DNA of 51,274 bases. It comes from Zoogloea sp. GTDB lineage: Bacteria; Pseudomonadota; Gammaproteobacteria; Burkholderiales; Rhodocyclaceae. Location of the stretch: NCBI GenBank assembly GCA_023150095.1, contig JAKLLO010000012.1, forward strand, positions 1 through 51,274, read 5' to 3'. Made by a program: the position numbers and the translations under genes. Shown here one piece after another: positions 1 to 9,332 of this stretch (its first letter is position 1; each line of letters begins with the position of its first letter). The notes beneath the pieces are model-generated. The model saw only the letters and a program-made list of their open reading frames with translations, searched no databases and was not told the origin of the DNA.

Positions 1-72
1 CACCCCGAATCGATCCTGACCGAGCGCGGCCACGACCTGCTGCGCAATTTCCTCGAACAATCCAAAGCCTGA
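1..72 (+). CDS. trpG: Anthranilate synthase component II, C-terminal end (partial)
   Basis: The window opens inside a gene whose last 23 codons read [20 protein letters not shown] followed by SKA and a TGA stop. The HPES(I/V)LTE segment near the C-terminus is characteristic of the TrpG/PabA glutamine amidotransferase, where this His and Glu belong to the catalytic triad. TrpG supplies ammonia from glutamine to TrpE for anthranilate synthesis. It lies 11 bp before trpD, as in the usual trpGDC (or trpEGDC) cluster. The 5' part is outside the window, so nothing can be said about its start or regulation. Confidence 0.85.
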   Translation, partial: HPESILTERGHDLLRNFLEQSKA

Positions 73-83
73 CCGGAGCCGCC

Positions 84-1115
84 ATGTCCATCACTGCCCA
101 GGAAGCCCTGCAACGCACCATCGAACATCGGGAAATCTTCTACGACGAGATGCTGTCGCTGATGCGCCAGATCATGGCCGGCGAAATCTCGCCGGTGATG
201 ACCGCGGCCATCCTCACCGGCCTGCGCGTCAAGAAGGAAACCATCGGCGAGATCGCCGCGGCGGCCACCGTGATGCGGGAACTGTCCACCAAGGTCATCG
301 TGCCGCCGCCCAATGATCACTTCCTGGACGTGGTGGGCACCGGCGGTGACGGCTCCCACACCTTCAACATCTCCACCGCCACCATCTTCGTCGCCGCGGC
401 AGCCGGCGCCCGGGTTGCCAAGCACGGCGGGCGCAGTGTCTCGAGCAAGTCCGGCAGCGCCGATGTGCTCGAGGCCCTGGGCGTGAACATCAACCTCAAG
501 CCCGAGCAGGTGGCCGAGTGCGTCGCCCGCACCGGCATCGGCTTCATGTTCGCCCCCAACCACCACAGCGCGATGAAGAACGTCGCGCCGGTGCGTCGCG
601 AGATGGGCGTGCGCACGATCTTCAACATCCTCGGCCCGCTCACCAACCCAGCCAGCGCGCCCAACACCCTGCTGGGCGTGTTCCACCCGGATCTCGTCGG
701 CATCTGCGTGCGCGTGATGGAGCGCCTCGGTGCCAAGCACGTGCTGGTGGTGCATGGCCGCGACAGCATGGATGAGGTGTCGCTGGGCGCCTCCACCCTG
801 GTGGGCGAGTTGAAGGACGGCCAGATCCGCGAATACGAAATCCACCCGGAAGACTTCGGCCTCACGATGATGTCGAGCCGCAACCTAAAGGTGGCCGACG
901 CCGACGAATCCAAGGCCATGCTGCTGGGCGTGCTCGACAACAAGCCGGGCGCCGCTCGCGAGATCGTCGCCCTCAACGCCGGCACCGCGCTGTACACCGC
1001 CAATCTGGTGGATTCCATCGGCGAGGGCATCCTGCGTGCCCGCGAGGTGCTGGCCTCCGGCGCCGCCCGGGCCAAGCTCGAGGAGTTCGTCGCCTGCACC
1101 AAGGCGTTTGCCTGA
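84..1115 (+). CDS. trpD: Anthranilate phosphoribosyltransferase
   Basis: This 343-residue protein transfers the phosphoribosyl group from PRPP to anthranilate, the second committed step of tryptophan synthesis in the cytoplasm. The PRPP-binding glycine-rich motif GTGGDG is at residues 85-90. The KHGGR and [11 protein letters not shown] motifs follow at about 113-133, and a DEVS segment near 230 supplies the acidic metal-binding residues. The length is typical of the family and the ATG is preceded by a short GGAG-like ribosome site. It is 11 bp downstream of trpG and is followed by a REP-type inverted repeat before trpC, so trpC expression may partly depend on read-through of that structure. 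Confidence 0.97.
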   Translation: MSITAQEALQRTIEHREIFYDEMLSLMRQIMAGEISPVMTAAILTGLRVKKETIGEIAAAATVMRELSTKVIVPPPNDHFLDVVGTGGDGSHTFNISTATIFVAAAAGARVAKHGGRSVSSKSGSADVLEALGVNINLKPEQVAECVARTGIGFMFAPNHHSAMKNVAPVRREMGVRTIFNILGPLTNPASAPNTLLGVFHPDLVGICVRVMERLGAKHVLVVHGRDSMDEVSLGASTLVGELKDGQIREYEIHPEDFGLTMMSSRNLKVADADESKAMLLGVLDNKPGAAREIVALNAGTALYTANLVDSIGEGILRAREVLASGAARAKLEEFVACTKAFA

Positions 1116-1122
1116 GCCCGGT

Positions 1123-1184
1123 GGGCGACTGAAGTCGCCCCTACAGGGCCCGAGTAATCCGCGTAGGGGCGACTTCAGTCGCCC
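1123..1184. repeat. REP-type inverted pair (BIME-like) between trpD and trpC
   Basis: Two perfect 22-bp inverted copies occupy 1123-1144 and 1163-1184, separated by 18 bp. Each copy contains its own hairpin GGGCGACT-GA-AGTCGCCC (8-bp stem, 2-nt loop) next to a CTAC/GTAG tetranucleotide, with the two GTAG ends facing each other. A GTAG tetranucleotide beside a short GC-rich palindrome is the hallmark of REP sequences mobilised by RAYT transposases, and paired inverted REPs are called BIMEs. The family assignment is inferred from that architecture. In RNA the whole 62 nt could fold into one long stem and influence transcript stability or trpC read-through. Confidence 0.75.
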
Positions 1185-1251
1185 ATCGCACCTCGGCCGC
1201 CCCGACCCAAGCATCACGGGCGAAAGACGCCCCCCCACGAAGAGAACCACC

Positions 1252-2040
1252 ATGTCCGACATCCTCAACAAGATCCTCGCCGTGAAGCACACGGAAGTCG
1301 CCGCCGCCCGCGCCGCGGTGTCCGACGCCGCCGTGCGCGAGCTCGCCGCCGCCCAGACCCCGGCCCGGGATTTCGTCGGCGCCATGCGCGCCAAGATCGC
1401 CGCCGGCCGCGCCGCGGTGATCTCCGAGATCAAGAAGGCCAGCCCCTCCAAGGGCGTGATCCGCGCCGACTTTCGGCCTGCCGAGATCGCCGCCAGCTAC
1501 GAGAAGGCTGGCGCCGCCTGCCTGTCGGTGCTCACCGATCGCCAGTTCTTCCAGGGCGCGCCGGAATACCTCCAGGCCGCCCGCGCTGCCTGCGGCCTGC
1601 CGGCTCTGCGCAAGGATTTCCTGGTCGATCCCTATCAGGTGTACGAAGCCCGCGCGATGGGCGCCGACGCCATCTTGCTGATCGCTTCGGCGCTCTCGCT
1701 GGCCGAGATGCAGGAGATGGAAACCATCGCCGAAAGCCTCGGCCTCGGCGTGCTGGTCGAAGTCCACGACGGCGCCGAGCTGGACGTGGCCCTCAATCTG
1801 CGCACGCCGCTCATCGGCATCAACAACCGCAACCTGCGCACCTTCGAGGTCAGCCTGCAGACCACGCTCGACCTTCTGCCGCGCATCCCCGCCGAGCGCA
1901 TCGTCGTCACCGAATCGGGCATCCTCGCCCCGGCCGACGTGGCCCTGATGCGCGAGCACAAGGTCAATGCCTTCCTGGTGGGCGAAGCCTTCATGCGCGC
2001 CGACGACCCCGGTGCCGGCCTCGCCGCCCTGTTCGGCTGA
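1252..2040 (+). CDS. trpC: Indole-3-glycerol phosphate synthase
   Basis: The 262-residue (beta/alpha)8 enzyme cyclises carboxyphenylamino-deoxyribulose phosphate to indole-3-glycerol phosphate in tryptophan synthesis. Visible signatures are [11 protein letters not shown] at about 58-68 (catalytic Glu and Lys), [11 protein letters not shown] near 119-129, LVEVHD with the catalytic Glu at about 170, GINNRNL at 189-195 and TESGI near the C-terminus. The frame is open further upstream, but ATG 1252 gives the standard MSDIL(N/D)KI start of betaproteobacterial TrpC and is preceded by AAGAGAA. It follows trpD after the REP pair and precedes a tamB-like gene by 3 bp. Confidence 0.97.
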   Translation: MSDILNKILAVKHTEVAAARAAVSDAAVRELAAAQTPARDFVGAMRAKIAAGRAAVISEIKKASPSKGVIRADFRPAEIAASYEKAGAACLSVLTDRQFFQGAPEYLQAARAACGLPALRKDFLVDPYQVYEARAMGADAILLIASALSLAEMQEMETIAESLGLGVLVEVHDGAELDVALNLRTPLIGINNRNLRTFEVSLQTTLDLLPRIPAERIVVTESGILAPADVALMREHKVNAFLVGEAFMRADDPGAGLAALFG

Positions 2041-2043
2041 CCG

Positions 2044-5000
2044 ATGAGCGACACGCCGGAGCCGTCCGGGCCGGCCCCGCAGGAGCCGGCGCCGCCACCC
2101 CGACCGGGCTGGGGGCGCCGGCTCCTGCGCGGGGCGCTCGCGCTGCTGTTTGCCGGCATCACGGTCGCCCTCGTGCTGGTGGGCTGGCTGGGCGGCACCA
2201 CCTCGGGCCTCGGCATGCTGGTGGACTTCGTCGCCCGGCTGTCGGGCGGCGTCGTCAGCATCGAGAAGGCCGACGGCTACCTGCTGGGTGATCTGCGCCT
2301 GGGCCTGCTGCGGGTGCGCACGCCCACGCTGCAGGTGGATGTGCATGACCTGGCCCTCACCTGGAACCCCGCCGCGCTCACCCGTGGCCGGCTCGACATC
2401 GCCCGCCTCGCTGCCGCCGACGTGCAGGTGGCCAGCGCCCCCAGCGACGAGCCCTCCACGCTGCCCGACAGCCTCGCGCTGCCCGCCGCCATCGCCATCG
2501 ACCACTTCGAGATCGGCCGGCTGCAGGTGGGCGCGCTCGAAGACGGCAAGCCCGCCGCGCCAGACATCGAACTCACCGCCCTCACCGGCGCGCTGGAATC
2601 CGACGGTCGCCACCACCGGGCGACCGGCCTCAAGGCCACCGCGCCCTTCGGCCAGCTGGCGGCCGACGCCGAGCTCGACGGCCAGCGGCCTTTCCCCCTC
2701 AAGGCCACCGCCAGCCTCGCCACCCGCCACGCCGACGAGGCCTGGACGGTGAGCGCCAAGGCCGGCGGCGATCTGCAGAAGCTGCTGCTGGATGCCGCCA
2801 TCGCCGGGGCCGGCGTTGATGGAACGGCCGCCGTCGTCGCCACGCCCTTCGCCCCCGTGCCGCTGCAATCGGCCAAGGCCCACCTCAGGGGCGTGGACCC
2901 GAAGCGCTTCCACCCGGACGCGCCCACCGCCACCCTCGACATCGACGCCGATCTCGTCCCTTCCGCCGCCGCCGACAAGCCGGCCGCCACCGACTGGGTG
3001 GTGAGCGGCCCGGTGCGCATCGTCAACCGTGCCCCCGGCAGCATCGACGCAGGCGCGCTGCCCCTCGAATCCCTCGCCACCGCCCTGCGCTGGGCGGGCG
3101 GCGAGCTGGCCCTGGCCAACCTCGACCTGCGCCTGCCCGGCAACGGCCGCGCCGAAGGCTCGGCCCGCTGGCAGGCCCCCAAGCCCGGCGCGGGCAACGA
3201 GCCCGCCGCCGGCTTCGGCAAGGTGGATGCCGAGCTGCGCATCAGCAACCTGGACGCCCGCAAGCTCGACAAGCGCGCCGTGACCACCCGCATCGCCGGC
3301 CGCATCGACGCCACCGCCGACGCCGACGCCCAAACCGTCCGCGCAGACCTGCGCGACCCGCAGCTCGCCCTGCGCCTCGACGCCCGCCACGCCACCGGCC
3401 TCGTCACCATCGACAAGCTCCTCGCCACCGCCCGCGCTGCCCGGCTGGAGGCCACCGGCAAGCTGGCGCTGGATGCCGCCGGCGCCTTCGAGGCCACCGG
3501 CCGCCTCGACCACTTCAACCCGCGGGCCTTCGTCACCACCGCGCCGCCAGCCGACCTCAACACCCGCTTCACCCTCAAGGGCAGGCGCGCGCCGCAGCTT
3601 GCCGGCCGGCTCGATTTCGACCTGGCGCCCAGCACCCTCGAAGGCAAGCCCCTCGCCGGGCGCGGCGTGCTCGCCATCGACGGCAAGCATCTCACCGACG
3701 CCGACGTGGCCCTCACCCTGGCCGGCAACCGGCTCGCCGCCAAGGGCCGCTACGGCAAGCCCGGCGACGCCCTCGATTTGAAGCTCGACGCCCCGGCGCT
3801 CGCCGCCCTCGGCCACGACCTGGGGGGCAGGCTGCGCCTGGCTGGCGTGCTCCGGGGCAGCATCGACCACCCGGCGGGGGATTTCGAGCTCGCCGCCGAG
3901 CAGCTCGCCGTCGGTGGAATCCGCATCGACGCCGCCAACGGCCAGGGCCGCATCGCCGAGGGCAAGAACGGCAGCATCGCCGTGGCCTTGTCGGTAGCCG
4001 GCCTGCGCACGCCAGCCAAGGACGGCAGTGCCGGCGACACCCTGCTGCGCCGGGCGAGCTTCACCTTCGACGGCACCCGCGCCGCCAACACTGCCCGGCT
4101 GGAGGCCCACGCCAACGACGGCAATTCGCTGGTCGCCACGCTGGCCGGGATGCTCTCGGACGGCCCGCGCTGGCAGGGGCGGCTGGAGAGCCTGCAGCTG
4201 CGGGGCGACTACGTGCTCAGCCTTGGCGCGCCGGCGCCGCTGCTGCTTTCGGCCGACATCGTCGAGCTGGGGGCGGCCGAACTGCGGGGCGCCTCCGGCG
4301 GACGCTACCGCTTCGACCAGACCCGCTGGCAGGCGCGACACCTGCTCGCCCGGGGCAGCGTCAGCGGCGTGCAGGTGGGGGTGATCCTCGACCCGTCCAC
4401 CCGCAAGGTGAAGTCCCGCGGTACGTCCCTGCAACTGGGCGGCGAATGGAACGTGGACATCGGCGAGCAGGTGAATGGCCTCGTGCGCATCTTCCGCGAG
4501 GGCGGCGACCTCGAGTTGCAGGGTGATTCGCCCGTGCAGCTGGGGCTCGATGAACTCCAGCTCACCCTCAACGCGGTGGCCAACCGCATCGCCTTCGGCT
4601 TCTCGGCCCACGGCAGCCGGCTGGGCAGCGCTTCGGGCGCCGGCACCGCGCTGGCCGAGCGCACCGCCGACGGCACCGTGCGGCTGGTGCCCGGCGCGCC
4701 GCTGCTGGGCTCCGCGCGGCTCGACATCCCCTCCATCGCCTGGGCCGGCCCGCTGGCCGACCAGAACCTCAAGACCGACGGCAGCCTGAAGGGCGAATTC
4801 ACCCTCGCCGGCACGCCGGCCAACCCGGAAGCCGCCGGCCGCATCCGGGGCGAGAAGCTCTCCTTCGTGATGGCCGACCAGGGGCTGCACCTCTCCGGCG
4901 GCACCCTGCAGGCCGACTTCAACCGCGACCGGCTCAACCTCGAGGAATTCAGCTTCGTCTCGCCCAACCGCGTCAAACCCCGCGAAGGGCGCATCGAGGT

Positions 5001-6093
5001 GGCCCGGCTTACCGCCACGCCGGGCACCCTCAAAGCCAGGGGCCAGGTGCAGCTGGCCACCGGCGAGGGGCATTTCGACTTCCGCGCCGAGCGCCTGCCG
5101 CTCCTTCAGCGGGCGGATCAGTGGCTGGTGCTGAGCGGCGAGGGCGAGCTCGCCACCGGCTGGAATTCCGCCCACCTCAAGGGCCGGCTGGCTGCCGATG
5201 CGGGCTTCGTCGAGCTCTCGCGTACCCCGCCGCCCAGCTTGGGCGATGACGTGGTGGTGCTCGACCCAGCGCGGGGCGCCAAGCCCCAGGCCAGCCCCTT
5301 CAGCATGTCGGTCGATCTGGCCATCGGCCTTGGCGACGCGCTTTACGTGCGGGCGCTGGGCCTCGACACCCGCCTCGCCGGCGACCTGCGGCTCACCTCC
5401 GGCCCCGGCCGCCCGCTGGCCGCTACCGGCACCATCAACACCGTGGGCGGGGTGTATGAAGGCTACGGCCAGAAGCTCAGCATCGAAAAAGGCATCATCA
5501 CCTTCAACGGCCCGGTGGCCAATCCCGGCCTCAACGTGGTGGCGCTGCGCAAGGGGCTCACCGTTGAGGCCGGCGTAGGGATCACCGGCACCGCCCGGCG
5601 GCCCCTCGTGCGGCTGGTGTCCGAACCCAACGTGCCCGATCCCGAAAAGCTCGGCTGGATCGTCCTCGGCCGGCCGCCCGATCAAGGCTCCGGCGGCGAA
5701 ATGGCCCTGCTGCTCCCCGCCGCCCAGGCCCTGCTCGGCGAATCCGGGGGCGGCATGTCCGCCAGCCTCGCCCGCGCCCTGGGCTTCGACGAGATCTCCT
5801 TCGGGTCCAGCGTCGATGGCCGCAGCCGCGTGCAGACCAGCAGCGTCGCCACCGGCAGCGTCACCGGCACCGCCTCCAGCGCGTCGTCCAGCAACATCGA
5901 CAGCGTGCCCGGGCAGGTCATCACCATCGGCAAGCGCCTCTCGGCCCAGGCCATGCTCTCCTTCGAGCAGAGCATCTCGGGCACCTCGAGCATCGTCAAG
6001 CTCACCTACCAGCTCACCCGCCGCATCGCGGTGATCGGCCGCGCCGGCAGCGAAAACGCGCTGGATGCGGTGTTCTCGATCTCGTTCAAGTAA
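2044..6093 (+). CDS. tamB: TamB-like inner-membrane-anchored translocation/assembly protein (DUF490)
   Basis: The 1349-residue protein has a proline-rich cytoplasmic N-terminus, one membrane anchor at about residues 31-50, and a very long periplasmic region dominated by alternating hydrophobic residues, as expected for the beta-taco fold of TamB/AsmA-like proteins. The C-terminal ~200 residues carry DUF490 features: the GTINTVGG(V)YEGYGQKL strand segment, GRPPD, an ALGFDEISFG stretch, and a terminal SISFK. Family members bridge inner and outer membranes, acting in outer-membrane protein assembly with TamA and in phospholipid transport. The start follows the trpC stop by 3 bp, suggesting translational coupling. 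No tamA is present in the window, whereas tamB usually follows it. Confidence 0.9.
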   Translation: MSDTPEPSGPAPQEPAPPPRPGWGRRLLRGALALLFAGITVALVLVGWLGGTTSGLGMLVDFVARLSGGVVSIEKADGYLLGDLRLGLLRVRTPTLQVDVHDLALTWNPAALTRGRLDIARLAAADVQVASAPSDEPSTLPDSLALPAAIAIDHFEIGRLQVGALEDGKPAAPDIELTALTGALESDGRHHRATGLKATAPFGQLAADAELDGQRPFPLKATASLATRHADEAWTVSAKAGGDLQKLLLDAAIAGAGVDGTAAVVATPFAPVPLQSAKAHLRGVDPKRFHPDAPTATLDIDADLVPSAAADKPAATDWVVSGPVRIVNRAPGSIDAGALPLESLATALRWAGGELALANLDLRLPGNGRAEGSARWQAPKPGAGNEPAAGFGKVDAELRISNLDARKLDKRAVTTRIAGRIDATADADAQTVRADLRDPQLALRLDARHATGLVTIDKLLATARAARLEATGKLALDAAGAFEATGRLDHFNPRAFVTTAPPADLNTRFTLKGRRAPQLAGRLDFDLAPSTLEGKPLAGRGVLAIDGKHLTDADVALTLAGNRLAAKGRYGKPGDALDLKLDAPALAALGHDLGGRLRLAGVLRGSIDHPAGDFELAAEQLAVGGIRIDAANGQGRIAEGKNGSIAVALSVAGLRTPAKDGSAGDTLLRRASFTFDGTRAANTARLEAHANDGNSLVATLAGMLSDGPRWQGRLESLQLRGDYVLSLGAPAPLLLSADIVELGAAELRGASGGRYRFDQTRWQARHLLARGSVSGVQVGVILDPSTRKVKSRGTSLQLGGEWNVDIGEQVNGLVRIFREGGDLELQGDSPVQLGLDELQLTLNAVANRIAFGFSAHGSRLGSASGAGTALAERTADGTVRLVPGAPLLGSARLDIPSIAWAGPLADQNLKTDGSLKGEFTLAGTPANPEAAGRIRGEKLSFVMADQGLHLSGGTLQADFNRDRLNLEEFSFVSPNRVKPREGRIEVARLTATPGTLKARGQVQLATGEGHFDFRAERLPLLQRADQWLVLSGEGELATGWNSAHLKGRLAADAGFVELSRTPPPSLGDDVVVLDPARGAKPQASPFSMSVDLAIGLGDALYVRALGLDTRLAGDLRLTSGPGRPLAATGTINTVGGVYEGYGQKLSIEKGIITFNGPVANPGLNVVALRKGLTVEAGVGITGTARRPLVRLVSEPNVPDPEKLGWIVLGRPPDQGSGGEMALLLPAAQALLGESGGGMSASLARALGFDEISFGSSVDGRSRVQTSSVATGSVTGTASSASSSNIDSVPGQVITIGKRLSAQAMLSFEQSISGTSSIVKLTYQLTRRIAVIGRAGSENALDAVFSISFK

Positions 6094-6534
6094 GCGGCGC
6101 CGGGCGCCGGTCGCGCTGCGACCGGCCCGGATATCCGTTCCCCACGGTCTTCCCGCCCCGCGTTCGCACCACCACTGTCTGCCGCCCGTGCCGCTGCGCC
6201 CCTTTCCCTGGCCGGCAGGCACGCCCGCTGCCGCGACGGTCGGCGGTTTCAAGCCAGCCACCGGGCGTGCGGCCCGTCTCGTGCCGTGCTGCCTGACAAT
6301 CAAGCGATAACCTTCAAGCCGCTGATGAATTTGACGTTGATGCGAAAGTAGGGGAAGCCGAGTGCACGGCTTTTTTCATACTTTGCATAGCCCCGATCCT
6401 GATTCGATTTGAATTGTCTTTGCCTGGCTCAAGGCCCGGACCGGAAGAGCTGGTTCATGATGCAGACGTAGTGCGGGTTTCCAGTACTGTGTCGCGAGCG
6501 GGCCGTTTGGCCTGCCGCCCACGATGGGGGATGG
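6094..6534. other. Intergenic region after tamB, no gene
   Basis: These 441 bp hold no convincing gene. A 9-bp perfect stem (GCCGGTCGC, loop GCT, GCGACCGGC) lies at 6106-6126 just after the tamB stop; it lacks a T-run and could be a Rho-assisted or weak 3' stabilising structure. A second small hairpin with a T-run is annotated separately at 6355-6376. The last 150 bp should contain the promoter of the sensor operon, but no convincing -35/-10 pair was found. A GGGGGATGG stretch just before 6535 is the likely ribosome site. Confidence 0.6.
6355..6376 (+). terminator. Small factor-independent terminator candidate
   Basis: The sequence AAGCCG-AGTGCA-CGGCTT followed by four further T residues forms a 6-bp stem with a 6-nt loop and a T-run on the plus strand. 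It lies about 260 bp after the tamB stop and 160 bp before the next gene, so it could end the trp-tamB transcript. The stem is short, so this is a moderate call. Confidence 0.45.
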
Positions 6535-8124
6535 ATGAAGACGCTTGTCGCATCGGCGGAGGCCAGCGGTCAGACTTATCAGCAAGGTGCGTTGCGCGTT
6601 GCGCTGGGCTATGCCGTCTTTGCCGCGCTGTGGATCCTGTTTTCCGATCAGGCGGTGAGCCTGCTGTTCTCCGATCCGCTGGCGATCACGCGGGCCAGCA
6701 TGATCAAGGGCTGGCTGTTCGTGGCGGTCACCGGGCTGCTGCTTTACGTGCTGGTGGGGCGCCATCTCCGTCAGATCCAGGACGGGTACGCGCGCGAGAC
6801 GGACCTCCTGAAAACCCGTCAGCGCTCCCTCGACCTGCTGGCCGCCATCGCCGATCACTCGGAAGACGCGATCTTCGCGAAGGATCTGGAGGGGCGCTAC
6901 ATCCTGTTCAATTGCGCCGCGAGCCGCATCGTCGGCAAGCCCGAGGCCGAGGTGCTGGGGCGGGACGACCTGGCGATCTTCCCCGCCGGGCAGGCCGTGA
7001 TCCTGATGGAGACGGGGCGCCGCGTCGTCGCCAGCGGCCGTGCCGAGACCAACGAGGAAACCCTGGATACCGCGCAGGGGCCGCGCGTCTTTCTGGCCAC
7101 CAAAGGGCCCCTGTACGCGCCCGATGCCAGCGTCGCGGGCATCTTCGGTATCTCCCGCGACATCACCGAGCGCAAGCAGGTCGAGCTCTCGCTGCGCGAC
7201 AGCGAGAAGCGCTTCCACGACATCGTCGAGGCGTCGGCCGACTGGGTGTGGGAGGTGGACGCCCTGAGCCGCTACACCTATGTGTCCGAGAGCGTGGAGA
7301 GCCTGCTCGGCTACACGCCGGCTGAAATCCTGGGCAAGACCCCGTTCGACCTGATGCCGCCCGACGAGGCGCTGCGGGTGCAGGCCGCGTTCGCCGCCAT
7401 CGCCGCGCAGAAGCTACCCTTCCGCGATCTCGACAGCATCAACGTGCACAAGGACGGCAGCCTGCGCCACGTGTGGACCAACGGCATGCCGATCGTCGCC
7501 GCAGACGGCACGCTGCTCGGCTACCGCGGCCTGGATCGGGACAACACCGCCCGAAAGATCGCCGAGCAGGATCTGCAGAACGCCCGCGACATGCTGCGTG
7601 CGGTCATCAACACCATCCCCGACCTGATCTGGCTGAAGGATGTCGAGGGCCGCTACCTGGCCTGCAACGCGCGTTTCGAGGCCGTCTTCGGCGCCCGAGA
7701 GGCCGACATCCTGGGCTGGACGGATTTCGACTTTGTCTCGCCCGAGATGGCCGAGCGCTTCCGCGAGCGGGACCGCGCGGCCCTGGAGGCGGGACATCCG
7801 GTCAATGACGAGGAGGAGATCAGCCTTGCCGGGGACGGGCAGCGGGAGTGCCTGCTAACCACCAAGGCCCCGTATCGCGACAGCCGGGGCGCCGTCATCG
7901 GCGTGCTCGGGATCGCCCGCGACATCTCCGGGCACAAGCGTGTCGAGGCGTCGCTGCGCGAGCGCAACGAGATGCTCGAGCGCTTCAACCGCGCCACCGT
8001 CGGCCGCGAGATCGACATGATCGAGATGAAGAAGACCATCAACGCGCTGTCCCGGGAGCTCGGTCGCGAGCCGCCTTATCCGCTGGCCTTCCTGCCCCAG
8101 GGCGACCGGGAGCCCACGCCGTGA
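6535..8124 (+). CDS. Membrane triple-PAS sensor protein without output domain
   Basis: The 529-residue protein has two membrane segments (about 20-40 and 58-76), then three PAS domains at about 98-215, 222-340 and 347-465, each ending in the typical (I/L)xRDI(S/T)xxK linker. No kinase, GGDEF, EAL or methyl-accepting domain follows. Instead it ends in a helical tail (474-529) with LERFNRATVGREIDMIEMKK and a PPYPLAF motif, which recurs in the next protein. PAS domains bind small ligands or cofactors. With no output domain, it probably works by pairing with the downstream hybrid kinase, with which it is co-transcribed through GTGA and ATGA overlaps. The kinase-partner role is inferred. ATG 6535 follows a GGGGGATGG ribosome site; an ATG 4 bp earlier is in another frame. 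Confidence 0.85.
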   Translation: MKTLVASAEASGQTYQQGALRVALGYAVFAALWILFSDQAVSLLFSDPLAITRASMIKGWLFVAVTGLLLYVLVGRHLRQIQDGYARETDLLKTRQRSLDLLAAIADHSEDAIFAKDLEGRYILFNCAASRIVGKPEAEVLGRDDLAIFPAGQAVILMETGRRVVASGRAETNEETLDTAQGPRVFLATKGPLYAPDASVAGIFGISRDITERKQVELSLRDSEKRFHDIVEASADWVWEVDALSRYTYVSESVESLLGYTPAEILGKTPFDLMPPDEALRVQAAFAAIAAQKLPFRDLDSINVHKDGSLRHVWTNGMPIVAADGTLLGYRGLDRDNTARKIAEQDLQNARDMLRAVINTIPDLIWLKDVEGRYLACNARFEAVFGAREADILGWTDFDFVSPEMAERFRERDRAALEAGHPVNDEEEISLAGDGQRECLLTTKAPYRDSRGAVIGVLGIARDISGHKRVEASLRERNEMLERFNRATVGREIDMIEMKKTINALSRELGREPPYPLAFLPQGDREPTP

Positions 8125-9332
8125 GCCCGCACCTGCGCATCGGCGTGGCCCTGCTGCTGCCCTTTGCCGCCTGCGGCGTGCAATGGCTGCTGTGGGATGA
8201 CTGGATCAAGCCGTATGTCTGGTTCATGTTTTTTCCGGTGGCGTTTGCCAGCGCCTGGCTGGGCGGGCTGGTGGCCGGCATCGGCAGTACGCTGATCAGC
8301 GCGCTGCTGGTCTGGTACGTCTTCATGGCGCAACAGTTCTCGTTTGCGCTGCAGAAGCCCTCCAGCGCCTTGTCTATCGTCTTGTTCGTGGGCATGGGCT
8401 GTCTGTTCTCGTGGTTTCACGAAAGGCTGCGGCGTGCGCTGCGCTCGTCGGTGAGCCGTTTCGAGGCGACCTTCGAGCAGGCGGCGGTGGGCATTGCGAT
8501 GGTGGGCGCCGACGGCCGCTTTCAGCGGGTCAATCGCCGCCTGTGCGCCATCGTCGGCTACGCCCCCGACGAGCTGATGGCCCTGACCTTCCAGGACATC
8601 ACCCACCCGGACGACCTCGAGGCCGACCTGGACTACGTGCATCGGGCGCTGGCCGGGGAGATCGACAGCTATGCGATGGAGAAGCGCTACTTCCGCAAGG
8701 ACGGCAGCCTGGTGTGGATCAACCTGAGCGTGGCCCTCACCCGGAAGCCGGACGGCGCGCCCGATTACTTCATTGCGGTCATCGAGGACATCTCGGGCCG
8801 CAAACTGGCCGAGCAGCGCTTCAGGCAGCTGTTCGAGCAGGCCCCGGTGGCGCTGTCCACCAGCGCTCACGACGGCCGGGTCCTCCTGATGAACCGGGCC
8901 TTCACCGAGCTGTTCGGCTACCGCCTGGCGGATACACCGACCGTTGCAGACTGGCAGGCGCGGGTGCTCGACGGTGCCGGGCCGGACGCGGCGAGCCAGC
9001 CCGACGGCTGGCAGGCCCATCAGCGCGCGCCACTGGTCGAGCAGGCGGTGCTGTGCCGCGACGGCAGCCGCAAGACGGTGCTGCTGTCGCGCATCCAGCT
9101 GGGCGACGAGATGATGCTGGCGGCGGTGGACATCTCCACCCGCAAGGCGGCGGAAGAGGAAGTCCGGCACCGCAACGACGAGCTGGAGCGCTTCAACCGC
9201 GCCTCGATCGACCGAGAGCTGCAGATGATCCTGCTCAAGCGACAGGTCAATGCGCTGGCCGCCGAGCTCGGGCGCGCGCCGCCCTACGACCTGTCCTTTG
9301 CCGACGCCGAGCCACGCCGGGGCGCGCCATGA
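8121..9332 (+). CDS. Membrane PAS sensor protein (DUF4118-like N-terminus) without output domain
   Basis: This 403-residue protein starts at GTG 8121, overlapping the previous stop by 4 bp; the frame is open further upstream, but that part is only the shadow of the preceding gene. Four hydrophobic segments within residues 5-108 resemble the KdpD-type DUF4118 membrane module. Two PAS domains follow (about 117-240 and 248-345), the first with the canonical HPDDLEADL and [12 protein letters not shown] signatures. The C-terminal 54 residues repeat the tail of the upstream protein ([37 protein letters not shown]). It has no kinase or cyclase domain. Position between a triple-PAS protein and a hybrid kinase suggests a shared sensory complex; this is inference. 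Confidence 0.85.
   Translation: MSPHLRIGVALLLPFAACGVQWLLWDDWIKPYVWFMFFPVAFASAWLGGLVAGIGSTLISALLVWYVFMAQQFSFALQKPSSALSIVLFVGMGCLFSWFHERLRRALRSSVSRFEATFEQAAVGIAMVGADGRFQRVNRRLCAIVGYAPDELMALTFQDITHPDDLEADLDYVHRALAGEIDSYAMEKRYFRKDGSLVWINLSVALTRKPDGAPDYFIAVIEDISGRKLAEQRFRQLFEQAPVALSTSAHDGRVLLMNRAFTELFGYRLADTPTVADWQARVLDGAGPDAASQPDGWQAHQRAPLVEQAVLCRDGSRKTVLLSRIQLGDEMMLAAVDISTRKAAEEEVRHRNDELERFNRASIDRELQMILLKRQVNALAAELGRAPPYDLSFADAEPRRGAP

Noticed and set aside
1141-6303. A 1720-codon open frame on the minus strand, antisense to trpC and tamB
   Set aside because: It is a codon-bias shadow of GC-rich genes: its product is Gly/Ala/Glu/His-rich low complexity without any domain, whereas the plus-strand genes have clear family motifs.
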